DNA from: an uncultured Clostridiaceae bacterium
GTDB taxonomy: Bacteria > Bacillota > Clostridia > Lachnospirales > Lachnospiraceae
Assembly: GCA_958441075.1 (NCBI GenBank)
Contig: CAUCBQ010000010.1
Location: forward strand, 1 to 26,257
Direction: 5' to 3'
DNA: 26,257 nucleotides
Shown: positions 14,906 to 22,987 of the stretch, in pieces
Layout of the letters: the number at the start of each line of letters is the position of its first letter
How positions within the stretch are numbered: the first letter of the stretch is position 1
Translations under genes and position numbers: made by a program
Notes under the pieces: model-generated
Databases searched by the model: none
Told to the model about the DNA's origin: nothing
The model's input: the letters and a program-made list of their open reading frames with translations, nothing else

Positions 14906-17554
14906 TCAGGTTCTTTTCCGGCCTTTGGAGGTTTTGTCCGCGGAAGCTTCCTTCTTTGAAGCAGACAGCTTTTTCGGCTCTTCCTTTGTCGTGGCTATCT
15001 TTTTAGCCTCTTCCTTCGTGGTAGACAGCTTCTTGGGTTCTTCCTTTGCCGTGGCTATCTTTTTAGCCTCTTCCTTCGCCGTGGACAGCTTTTTGGGTTC
15101 TTCCTTTGCCGTGGCTATCTTTTTCGGCTCTTCCTTCGCTGTGGACAGCTTTTTGGGTTCTTCCTTTGCTGTGGCTATCTTCTTCGGCTCTTCCTTCGCA
15201 TCCACCGTCTTTTCAGTAATTTCCTTCGCCGCCTTTTTCGCTGCCCCGGCAGCGCGTCCGGCTGTCTTTTTGGCGGTTCCCGCTTTTTTGCCGGTTTCTG
15301 CCTTTTTACCTGTCTCCGGCGTACAGGAAAATACCATAAAGCTCATTGGCGGGATATTACATTCAATGGAATCCTCTCTGTCATCCCACTGAATCTTCTT
15401 AGAGCTCTTTGCACGGGGATTCGTTCTGCCCTGACCGCCGAATTCTTTGGCGTCACTGTTGAAGATTTCCTTATATTTGCCTGCAAATGGCACTCCCAGA
15501 CGGAATTTCTCATGCTCTACATTGTCAAAGTTACAGATAAAGAGAAGCGTTTCCTTTCCATCCCTGCTTCTGCGGATATACAGAATCATGCTTTCCTCAT
15601 GATAGCTGCAGTTAATCCATTCAAAGCCGCTGGGATCAAAGTCCTCCTCATAAAGAGCCGGATGAGCCAGAACCATATGATTCAGCGCCTTTACATAATT
15701 CTGCATATTTTTATGAAGGGGATACTGCAAAAGCTCCCATTCCAGAGAAGCATTTTCATTCCACTCATCAATCTGTCCAAAATCCTGTCCCATGAAGAGC
15801 AGCTTTTTACCCGGATGGGACATCATAAAGCCATAAGCTGTCCGCAGATTCTCCGCCTTCTTCTCCAGTGTCTCCCCCGGCATCTTTCCCATCATGGAAC
15901 CTTTTCCATGAACCACCTCATCATGGGAGAATACCAGAACAAAGTTTTCACTGTAGGCGTAAAGCATGGAGAATGTGAGCCCGCCGTAATTATTCTTCCG
16001 GAAATAAGGATCGCAGCGCATATAATTGGTGAAATCATTCATCCAGCCCATATTCCACTTATAGTCAAAGCCCAGACCTCCGTCCTTTGGATCGCCGGTA
16101 ATCATAGGCCAGGCTGTGGATTCCTCAGCGATCAGGACAGCTCCGTCTTTGCGGCCCTTAAATACGCTGTTTAAATGCTTTAAAAATTCTACGGCCTCCA
16201 GATTTTCATTTCCGCCGTACATATTGGCTACCCATTCGCCGTCATTTTTTCCGTAATCCAGATAGAGCATGGAAGCAACCGCATCCATCCGGATACCGTC
16301 TGCATGATATTTATCAGCCCAGAATAAGGCATTTGCAATCAGGAAGTTGGATACGCCGGGACGGCCGTAATTATAGATCAGAGTGCCCCAGTGGGGATGA
16401 GAGCCCTGTCTGGGATCTGCGTGTTCATATACGCAGGTACCGTCAAAGCAGGCCATGCCATAGGCGTCTCTGGGGAAATGGGCCGGTACCCAGTCAAGGA
16501 TTACTCCAATACCCTTTTCATGCATATAATCCATAAAATACATGAAATCATCCGGAGTTCCATAACGGCTGGTAGGCGCATAGTAGCCCGTCACCTGATA
16601 TCCCCAGGAAGCGTCTAAAGGATGCTCCATCACAGGCATCAGCTCCACATGGGTATATCCCATATCCTTCACATAATCAGCCAGCTTTACAGCCAGTTCC
16701 CGGTAATTGTAAAACTCAGATCCGGTAATAGCCTTTCCATTTTCGTCCTCTGCAATTTCCTTCCGAATCCAGGAGCCAAGATGTACTTCATAGATGTTAA
16801 AGGGCTTGTCCTTTGTATCAGAAGCAGCCCTCTTTTTCATCCACTCCTGATCCTTCCACTGATAATTTCCAATATCCCACACAATCGAAGCATTATTTGG
16901 GCGCAGCTCTGCATAATTGGCATAGGGATCGCATTTTAACATGGGTTCTCCGGACCGTGTCTTGACTTCATATTTATAGAGACAGCCTGGTTTCAATCCC
17001 GGAACAAACAGTTCAAATACACTTGCATCTCCTTCTCCCAGCTTTCTCATCTGGTGGCGTCTGCCATCCCAGGAGTTAAAATCTCCCACAACGCTTACTC
17101 TCATGGCACAGGGAGCCCATACGGAAAAATACACTCCCTCCACGCCGTCTATGGTCATGGGATGGGCGCCCATTTTCTCATAAATATCATAGAAAATACC
17201 AGCCCCAAACTTCTTAAGCTCCCGCTCAGTATACTGTGGGCCAAAAGCATATGGATCGGTGATTTCTTCCTCTGTTCCATTGTCATAGGTCACTAAAAAT
17301 GTGTAGGCTGTTTTATTTTTTCTTGGAATCAGAACCGCAAATAATCCCCCTTCATCTGCCAGCTCCATATCGTAGGTTTTTCCCGTATTGGAAATCTTTA
17401 CCTTTACAGCCGCAGCCGTAGGAATCAAAGCCTGAATCAAAAGTCCTTTTTCCGTTATATGAGGCCCTAAAAGCCTGTGAGGATCTGCTGACTCTGAATA
17501 GGTCAGCTCCTCAATTCCCGCCCAATCCATCAAATCGTATAATGTCTGTTCCAT
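14906..17554 (-). CDS. glgB: 1,4-α-glucan branching enzyme with Lys/Ala-rich repeat tail
   Basis: An 882-residue protein that makes α-1,6 branches in glycogen. Residues 1 to about 120 are an N-terminal β-domain and about 125-220 a CBM48 domain (VYFSVWAPCAMRVSVVGDFN). The GH13 barrel follows, then a C-terminal β-domain ending at residue 744. The catalytic residues are all present: D424 in GIRMDAVASM, E477 in LIAEEST and D545 in FSHDEVVHGKGS. Residues 745-882 are unusual for the family: a basic segment rich in GKKA, TAKK and AAKK, then eight decapeptide repeats of the type AKEEPKKIAT / AKEEPKKLST, then a basic end. The ATG at 17554 follows GGGGGA by 9 nt. It lies 24 bp behind mgsA in an apparent three-gene operon. 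I see no terminator after it. Confidence 0.95.
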   Translation of the reverse strand: MEQTLYDLMDWAGIEELTYSESADPHRLLGPHITEKGLLIQALIPTAAAVKVKISNTGKTYDMELADEGGLFAVLIPRKNKTAYTFLVTYDNGTEEEITDPYAFGPQYTERELKKFGAGIFYDIYEKMGAHPMTIDGVEGVYFSVWAPCAMRVSVVGDFNSWDGRRHQMRKLGEGDASVFELFVPGLKPGCLYKYEVKTRSGEPMLKCDPYANYAELRPNNASIVWDIGNYQWKDQEWMKKRAASDTKDKPFNIYEVHLGSWIRKEIAEDENGKAITGSEFYNYRELAVKLADYVKDMGYTHVELMPVMEHPLDASWGYQVTGYYAPTSRYGTPDDFMYFMDYMHEKGIGVILDWVPAHFPRDAYGMACFDGTCVYEHADPRQGSHPHWGTLIYNYGRPGVSNFLIANALFWADKYHADGIRMDAVASMLYLDYGKNDGEWVANMYGGNENLEAVEFLKHLNSVFKGRKDGAVLIAEESTAWPMITGDPKDGGLGFDYKWNMGWMNDFTNYMRCDPYFRKNNYGGLTFSMLYAYSENFVLVFSHDEVVHGKGSMMGKMPGETLEKKAENLRTAYGFMMSHPGKKLLFMGQDFGQIDEWNENASLEWELLQYPLHKNMQNYVKALNHMVLAHPALYEEDFDPSGFEWINCSYHEESMILYIRRSRDGKETLLFICNFDNVEHEKFRLGVPFAGKYKEIFNSDAKEFGGQGRTNPRAKSSKKIQWDDREDSIECNIPPMSFMVFSCTPETGKKAETGKKAGTAKKTAGRAAGAAKKAAKEITEKTVDAKEEPKKIATAKEEPKKLSTAKEEPKKIATAKEEPKKLSTAKEEAKKIATAKEEPKKLSTTKEEAKKIATTKEEPKKLSASKKEASADKTSKGRKRT
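14964..15203 (-). repeat. In-frame tandem repeat, 8 x 30 bp (4 x 60 bp)
   Basis: Eight contiguous 30-bp units inside the 3' end of glgB, alternating between two variants so that the higher-order period is 60 bp. Plus-strand units begin GACAGCTT or GCTATCTT and share CTTCCTT in the middle. Each unit encodes ten residues, giving alternating ...KKIAT and ...KKLST. Copies differ at only a few positions, so the array looks recently expanded. The length is a multiple of three, so copy-number change would not break the reading frame. Confidence 0.95.
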
Positions 17555-17578
17555 AAATACAAATCCCCCTTCCGGCAG

Positions 17579-18043
17579 CTACAGTGTCTGCGCCCGTTCT
17601 GAAATATTTTGTCTGAAATTAATTACCTCATGCTCATACTCCTCTTCCATCAAAGGAGAAGCAATCATAAAATCCGCACTTGCTTTATTGTTGGCAATAG
17701 GAATATCGTAAACCTGGGCGATCCGCAGAAGAGCCTTCACATCCGGATCGTGAGGCTGGGCTGTCAGGGGATCTGAAAAGAAAATCACAAAATCAATCTT
17801 TCCCTCCACAATTTTAGCTCCAATCTGCTGGTCGCCGCCTAAAGGCCCGCTGTTGTATCCCTTTACCGGAAGGCCCGTATAATCTGTAATCATCCTGGCC
17901 GTAGTGCCTGTTCCGCACAAAAAATGCTTTGCCAGAGCTTCCTTATGTTCCAGACACCAGTCCATCAGCTCATGCTTTTTCTGGTCATGGGCAATCAGGG
18001 CAATATTTTTCTGCTTTCCAATGGTCATTGACAGGTAATCCAT
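17579..18043 (-). CDS. mgsA: Methylglyoxal synthase
   Basis: A 154-residue cytoplasmic enzyme that converts dihydroxyacetone phosphate to methylglyoxal and phosphate, a bypass of lower glycolysis used when phosphate is short or sugar phosphates accumulate. The active-site residues fall at the same numbers as in the E. coli enzyme: H19 in IALIAHDQKK, D71 in GGDQQIGAKI, H98 and D101 in AQPHDPDVKALLR. The phosphate-binding CGTGTTAR block is also present. ATG 18043 has AAAAGGAGG upstream. It lies 38 bp after the FAH-family gene and 24 bp before glgB, suggesting co-transcription and a link between sugar-phosphate overflow and glycogen synthesis (inference). Confidence 0.96.
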   Translation of the reverse strand: MDYLSMTIGKQKNIALIAHDQKKHELMDWCLEHKEALAKHFLCGTGTTARMITDYTGLPVKGYNSGPLGGDQQIGAKIVEGKIDFVIFFSDPLTAQPHDPDVKALLRIAQVYDIPIANNKASADFMIASPLMEEEYEHEVINFRQNISERAQTL

Positions 18044-18081
18044 TTTTCTGGCCTCCTTTTATGCTGTGCCGGTATAATTTT

Positions 18082-18978
18082 CTATTCTGAAACCCTGTTT
18101 ACCAGAGTTCCGATTCCTTCAATAGAGCACTCAACCACATCCCCTGGCTGTAAAAACCGGGGAGGATCAAAGCCCATGCCAACACCTGCCGGTGTTCCTG
18201 TGGCAATGACAGTACCTGCCTTCAGGGTCATTCCGGCAGAAAGCTCGCTTACCACATGATCGATATCAAAAATCATAAGCTCTGTGCTGCTGTCCTGACG
18301 AAGCTCTCCGTTTACTCTGGACTGAATAGAAAGTCTGGGCGGATAGGGAAGCTCCTCCGCAGTGGTAATACAGGGGCCCATGGGAAGAAAGCCGTCCAGG
18401 CTCTTGCCGAAGTACCACTGCTTGTGCCGGGTCTGAAGTGTTCTGGCACTCACATCATTAATCACTGTGTAACCGAAAATATAGTTTCTCACCTCAGAGG
18501 CCGGCACATTTTTCGCATCCTTTCCAATGATAACCGCCAGCTCAGCTTCATAGTCCAGATCCTGCACCAGATCTCTGTGGCTGGGTATTTCAGCCCCTGT
18601 TCCCGTAGCCTCGCTGACCCGCTTGGAAAAATATACGGCAAAAGGCCGCTCCCCTCCAAATTCCTCCTTCTTATAACGGGCCGATTCCTCTGCGTGGGCC
18701 ATGTAGTTGATGCCCAGACAGATTACATCCTGTACCGGATGGGGAATGGGCGCAAGAAGAATGGCCTCCCCGGCGGGAACCGCTCCTTTAATCTTATATG
18801 GGTCCTGTCCTGACGCATATTCCAAAAGCTGTTTTTCAGACTCACTGATCCCCTCAATCAGCTCCTGCATGGTTTTATAATCCATGTCCAGAGAACGTAA
18901 GGGATAAATCCAGGTTCCATCCCTGTTTACAACGCCCAGTCTTATCTTATGTTCGATTTCATATGTAACAAGTTTCAT
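18082..18978 (-). CDS. Fumarylacetoacetate hydrolase (FAH) family protein
   Basis: A 298-residue cytoplasmic metal-dependent enzyme. The N-terminal 75 residues are the family's small lead domain. The catalytic FAH domain begins at ICLGINYMAHAEES. The metal ligands are E144 and E146 in DLDYEAELAVIIG and D175 in INDVSARTLQ, and the C-terminal ATGTPAGVGMG loop is conserved. Members act as acylpyruvate hydrolases, oxaloacetate decarboxylases or 2-hydroxyhepta-2,4-diene-1,7-dioate isomerases; sequence alone does not choose among these. The ATG at 18978 has AGGAGG upstream, better than the in-frame start at 19005. It heads the apparent operon with mgsA and glgB. Confidence 0.92.
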   Translation of the reverse strand: MKLVTYEIEHKIRLGVVNRDGTWIYPLRSLDMDYKTMQELIEGISESEKQLLEYASGQDPYKIKGAVPAGEAILLAPIPHPVQDVICLGINYMAHAEESARYKKEEFGGERPFAVYFSKRVSEATGTGAEIPSHRDLVQDLDYEAELAVIIGKDAKNVPASEVRNYIFGYTVINDVSARTLQTRHKQWYFGKSLDGFLPMGPCITTAEELPYPPRLSIQSRVNGELRQDSSTELMIFDIDHVVSELSAGMTLKAGTVIATGTPAGVGMGFDPPRFLQPGDVVECSIEGIGTLVNRVSE

Positions 18979-19014
18979 TTGCGGCCTCCTGTACTCTGCA
19001 CTCACTTATTGTCT

Positions 19015-19043
19015 ACTGTACCACATTTTTCCGATTTTTTCTA
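19015..19043 (-). promoter_or_regulatory. Probable promoter of the FAH-mgsA-glgB operon
   Basis: Minus-strand TAGAAA (19043-19038), a 17-bp spacer and TACAGT (19020-19015) with an extended TGG in front. Moderate match to the sigma-A consensus; start expected near 19008, about 30 nt before the ATG. Confidence 0.5.
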
Positions 19044-19079
19044 CTTTTCATCCCCTGATTTCTGTATTTTACAGCCATT

Positions 19080-21707
19080 TTACAACAGCCCGTCTCTCAG
19101 AATCCTCCTGAGCTGTATGATCACTGAGGGAAGAATTGCGGCCATACCCACAGCAGCAGCCTGAACCGGCAGGAGGTCGGAAGCGGCAAAAAATGTCTGC
19201 AGCCCCGGCACAAAAAGAACAGCAGCCAGAAGAGCGCTTCCAAGAATAAAGGCAGCCAGACTGCCCGGATTGCTGAAAAGTCCCAGCCTTATGATGGAAT
19301 GGTTGCTGCGGCAGTTAAAGCCATGAAACAGCCGTGCAAGGGTCAGTGTAGAAAATGCCATGGTACAGGCCAGATTTTCTCCCCCCTGTCTCATTCCCAG
19401 ACTCCAGGCCCACATGGTTGCTCCTGCCATAAGGCCGCCCTGAAGCAAAAGCTCACCTACAAAGCCGGGAGTTAAAATTCCCTCTTTGGGATCTCTGGGC
19501 GGTTCCTTAAGCATCCCCTCCTCTGCCGGTTCCATACCGATTGCAATTGCGGGAAGGGAATCCGTAATCAGATTAATAAACAGCAGATGAACCGGGGCAA
19601 AGGGAAGGGGGAGCCCTGAAAGGGAGGGGTAAAGAACGCACAGAATCCCGGCCATATTTCCGGATAAAAGAAACTGAATGGCATTTTTAATATTGCGGTA
19701 TACATTTCTCCCATTGGCGGCAGCCTTGATAATCGTGGCAAAATTGTCGTCTGCCAGAATCATGGAGGCGGCGTCCTTTGACACCTCTGTGCCTCCAAGT
19801 CCCATAGCGATGCCGATATCCGCCTTTTTTAAAGCAGGAGCATCATTTACCCCATCCCCTGTCATGGCTACGATATGGCCCCGGCCCTGCCATGCTTTTA
19901 CAATGCGTATTTTATGCTCCGGAGACACACGGGCATAGACAGAAATTCCGGGAAGCTCCTGCTCCAGCTGTTCATCTGTCATCCGATCCAGCTCTGATCC
20001 TGTAAGAGCCCGGTCTCCGGGTAAAAAAATGCCGATTCGGCCTGCTATAGCCATTGCAGTCACTCTATGGTCCCCTGTGATCATTACCGTGCGTATGCCT
20101 GCCTGACGGGCCGCAGCCACTGCCGGACGCGACTCCGGACGGGGCGGGTCCATCATTGCAGCAAGCCCCAGAAACACAAGGTCTGTTTCCGGCTCCTCCT
20201 GCCATTTCGGTTCAGATCTGCAGGCAAATGCCAGAAGCCTGAGGCCCTGTAAGGACCAGTTCCTGATCTGATTTAAAATTGCAGCCCGGTCAGAAGCAGA
20301 AAGCCTGCGGGAAGGAATAAAACCGGAACCGGCAGGATTGGCAATCCGGCTGCACCTCTCTAACAGCACATCCGGGGCGCCTTTTACAAATAAGATTTCC
20401 TGCCCCTGGATCTCATGAATGGTTGTCATTCTCTTTCTTGCAGAGTCAAAGGGAAGCTCCCCCTTTCTGGGACAGCACAGACGCAGCTGCTCCGGGACTG
20501 TCCCGGCAGCCTGAACCATTTGAAGCAGGGCTGCTTCCACCGGATCACCCTCTTTCTCTCCGGCAGACAGAGATGTATTATTATTCAGGGCAGCCGCCAT
20601 TAAAAAGAGCTTTGCATCCTTTTTCCCGGCCTCAGCATACGCTCTGAACTGTTCCGGCTCCATTTCCCTTCCATTTATATATACAGCCTCTGTTTCCATA
20701 CGGTTCTGAGTCAGTGTTCCTGTTTTATCTGAACAGATCACAGATACGCAGCCAAGGCTTTCCACTGCTTTCAGATCCTTGATAATTGCATGTTCTCTTG
20801 CCATCTTCTGAGTTCCCATAGCCTGGACAATAGTGACAATGGAACTCAGTGCCTCAGGAATTGCCGCCACTGCCAAAGCCACCGCAAACATCAAAGCATC
20901 CAATACCGGCTCCTTCCGGTAAACACTGAGTCCAAAGACCAGAAGGCAGATCCCCATAATCCCAAGAGCCAGATGACCCGAAAAATGATCCAGGCTTATC
21001 TGCAAAGGCGTTTTCCGAACCTCTGCCCGGTTCATCATAGAAGCGATGGAACCGATCTCCGTATTCATTCCGGTAGCCGTAACTACTGCGGCTGCCCGCC
21101 CGGAAGTGACAAGCGAGCCGGAAAATACCATATTCGTCTGATCGCCTGGAGACAGCCCTTCTTCTGATTTCAGGCATCCTGTGTGTTTTTCTGCATTGAG
21201 CGATTCCCCGGTAAGAGAGCTTTCATTTACCGTAAGCCCATAAACCTCCAGCAGACGGCCATCTGCCGGAATCAGGCTTCCGGTCTCCAGAATCATCAGA
21301 TCTCCCGGTACAACCTTTGAGGAGGGGATGGTAACGGACTGACCGTTTCTCATTACCCTTGCCTCGGGAGAGGAAAGCTTTTGAAGACTTTCCAGAGATT
21401 TTTCCGCCTTCCTGTGCTGAATGGTTCCAAGCAGGGCATTTAAGAATAAAACCGTAAAAATAACCAAAGCGCTTTCCGAATCTCCTGTAGCCATGGATAT
21501 ACCGGCAGCAATTATTAAAATCACTACAAGAAGATCCTTAAACTGTCCCAGAAAGATCTGCCACCAGGGCACTGATTTCTGCTCGTACAGAATGTTTTCC
21601 CCATATTTTTCCAGCCTGTCATGGACCTCTGCATCCGTCAGCCCCAGACGGCAGGAGGACAGCTCCTTTAAGACCGCTTCCTCTGATCTGCTGTACCACT
21701 CTGTCAT
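19080..21707 (-). CDS. Cation-translocating P-type ATPase, calcium type
   Basis: An 875-residue membrane pump of the P2 subgroup. Residues 1-75 form the cation-ATPase N-terminal domain, followed by membrane helices 1-2. The actuator loop holds SLTGES. Helix 4 carries VAAIPEALSSIVT (P284), as in bacterial SERCA/PMCA-like pumps. The phosphorylated Asp is D327 in CSDKTGTLTQ. The hinge reads MTGDGVNDAPALKKADIGIAMG. Helix 6 carries NLITDSLPAIAIG, where Asn and Asp are calcium ligands in this group. It most likely exports calcium, though manganese cannot be excluded. ATG 21707 has AAGGGGGAG upstream; a longer frame to 21800 runs through a terminator hairpin. No clear promoter is visible after that terminator, so it may depend on readthrough. 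Confidence 0.92.
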   Translation of the reverse strand: MTEWYSRSEEAVLKELSSCRLGLTDAEVHDRLEKYGENILYEQKSVPWWQIFLGQFKDLLVVILIIAAGISMATGDSESALVIFTVLFLNALLGTIQHRKAEKSLESLQKLSSPEARVMRNGQSVTIPSSKVVPGDLMILETGSLIPADGRLLEVYGLTVNESSLTGESLNAEKHTGCLKSEEGLSPGDQTNMVFSGSLVTSGRAAAVVTATGMNTEIGSIASMMNRAEVRKTPLQISLDHFSGHLALGIMGICLLVFGLSVYRKEPVLDALMFAVALAVAAIPEALSSIVTIVQAMGTQKMAREHAIIKDLKAVESLGCVSVICSDKTGTLTQNRMETEAVYINGREMEPEQFRAYAEAGKKDAKLFLMAAALNNNTSLSAGEKEGDPVEAALLQMVQAAGTVPEQLRLCCPRKGELPFDSARKRMTTIHEIQGQEILFVKGAPDVLLERCSRIANPAGSGFIPSRRLSASDRAAILNQIRNWSLQGLRLLAFACRSEPKWQEEPETDLVFLGLAAMMDPPRPESRPAVAAARQAGIRTVMITGDHRVTAMAIAGRIGIFLPGDRALTGSELDRMTDEQLEQELPGISVYARVSPEHKIRIVKAWQGRGHIVAMTGDGVNDAPALKKADIGIAMGLGGTEVSKDAASMILADDNFATIIKAAANGRNVYRNIKNAIQFLLSGNMAGILCVLYPSLSGLPLPFAPVHLLFINLITDSLPAIAIGMEPAEEGMLKEPPRDPKEGILTPGFVGELLLQGGLMAGATMWAWSLGMRQGGENLACTMAFSTLTLARLFHGFNCRSNHSIIRLGLFSNPGSLAAFILGSALLAAVLFVPGLQTFFAASDLLPVQAAAVGMAAILPSVIIQLRRILRDGLL

Positions 21708-21744
21708 TCCAGCTCCCCCTTTTTGCTCTGTAACAGCCAGTGAC

Positions 21745-21787
21745 GAAAAATGCTCCCGGGACCATTGTTGAGCGGTCCCGAAAGCAT
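21745..21787 (-). terminator. Intrinsic terminator after the M20 peptidase gene
   Basis: A 14-bp stem on the minus strand (ATGCTTTCGGGACC / GGTCCCGGGAGCAT, two G-U pairs) with a 10-nt loop, followed by five T. It closes the GH13-M20 transcript and lies about 40 bp before the ATPase start. Confidence 0.85.
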
Positions 21788-21838
21788 CCGGTCTGTACAC
21801 TCTGTTTAATTTATGAAAAAGGAAAGTCTGTTATGACA

Positions 21839-22987
21839 TCAGCCAAATATCATGCCGAATACGGCCCTGAGTCCCTCAGCTAAGGAGGACTTTTCTATGT
21901 ATTCCTCTCTGGTATGAGCGCCTCCTCCCCGGTAACAGCCCGCACAGACGCTGGGGATTCCCAAAGACATGGGGATATTGCAGTCCGTAGAACCGGAGCC
22001 TGTCTGAGGACGCTGTCCTGTGACCTGTTCCATAGCAGTACAGGCCCTCTCCAAAAGGGCCTTCTGGCGCTCCGGATCAATGTCGCCGGAACAGGGACGA
22101 AGTCCTAAAACCTCTGTCTGAAGCTCCACTCCCTCTGACTCTGCTCCTTTGATTACTTCCTCAAACTGCGCCTGCATATAGTCCAGATTTTCCCTGCAGT
22201 CCGAACGGAACTCATAGAGCATATGCGCCTCCTGGGCAATGGTATTAACCGACGTCCCGCCCTGAATCTGACCTACATTAAAGGTCGTGCGTCCCTGCTC
22301 TGGAACCTGAATCCGGTACAGAGAACCGATAATCCCAGCCAGTCTTTCAATAGCATTTTCCCGTCCGAAATCATTAAAGGAATGGCCTCCCTGCGTGCGC
22401 ACGGTAATCTTAAAGCGCTTAGATCCCACGGCCTGATCTACGATTTTATCCAGCTGGCTGTCAAAGGTACAAAAAGCTGTGATCCGCCCTGCATAATCCT
22501 CACATATTTTCCGAACGCCTTTCAGATTTCCCAGACCTTCTTCTCCGGAATTGCACACAAAAAGGAGACCAGGGCGGTTTGATGGATATACTTCCTCCAG
22601 ACGATCCTCCCGGATGGCCTGTACCAGATACTTTGCCGCAAGCAGCAGGCAAACCAGACAGGCTGTATCGTCCCCAATACCCGGACAAAAGATGCGGTCT
22701 CCCTCCTCCTTTAAAGGCAGCTCATCCTCATCGGGAAATACCACGTCTGTGTGGGCCATATAGACCTCCAGGCCATTTTTCTCACGAATCAGGCCCGGCC
22801 ATACTACGTTTAAAGCTTCATCTATATATACGCCCTCTGCCCCCTGCTCCTTTAGCCACTGACAGCAGAATTGGGCCCGCTTTTCCTCATGGTTTGAGGG
22901 CGCGGGGATTCTGGCAATGGTCTTTAAAAGCTCCAGAGCTTCCTCTTCATGTTCTCTGATAAAACCTTCCATTGACTCACTGAGCAT
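21839..22987 (-). CDS. M20-family zinc metallopeptidase
   Basis: A 382-residue cytoplasmic hydrolase of the M20 (PepT/ArgE/carboxypeptidase G2) family. Metal and catalytic residues are visible: H79 and D81 in MAHTDVVF, D106 in GIGDDTA, and the Glu pair E149/E150 in CNSGEEGLGN. A late Glu/His pair follows, the His in RGGGAHTREEYI. The central lid domain contains GGHSFNDFGRENAIE, typical of the dimerisation domain. It probably cleaves small peptides or acylated amino acids. The ATG at 22987 overlaps the end of the upstream GH13 gene by 11 bp and has AAGGA upstream, so the pair is translationally coupled. ATG 22972 is an alternative. Confidence 0.9.
   Translation of the reverse strand: MLSESMEGFIREHEEEALELLKTIARIPAPSNHEEKRAQFCCQWLKEQGAEGVYIDEALNVVWPGLIREKNGLEVYMAHTDVVFPDEDELPLKEEGDRIFCPGIGDDTACLVCLLLAAKYLVQAIREDRLEEVYPSNRPGLLFVCNSGEEGLGNLKGVRKICEDYAGRITAFCTFDSQLDKIVDQAVGSKRFKITVRTQGGHSFNDFGRENAIERLAGIIGSLYRIQVPEQGRTTFNVGQIQGGTSVNTIAQEAHMLYEFRSDCRENLDYMQAQFEEVIKGAESEGVELQTEVLGLRPCSGDIDPERQKALLERACTAMEQVTGQRPQTGSGSTDCNIPMSLGIPSVCAGCYRGGGAHTREEYIEKSSLAEGLRAVFGMIFG

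Noticed and set aside
14964..15203. Evenly spaced 30-bp repeats as a possible CRISPR array
   Set aside because: The units are contiguous with no unique spacers, alternate between two related variants, and lie in frame within glgB.
14865..15392. Plus-strand 175-codon open frame with repetitive Phe/Ser/Ala sequence
   Set aside because: It is the antisense image of the GlgB tail repeats; the periodic composition keeps the frame open. It has no ribosome-binding site and the glgB frame is clearly the coding one.
15512..16174. Plus-strand 220-codon open frame
   Set aside because: It lies wholly opposite the catalytic part of glgB, shows no domain-like sequence and has no start signal.
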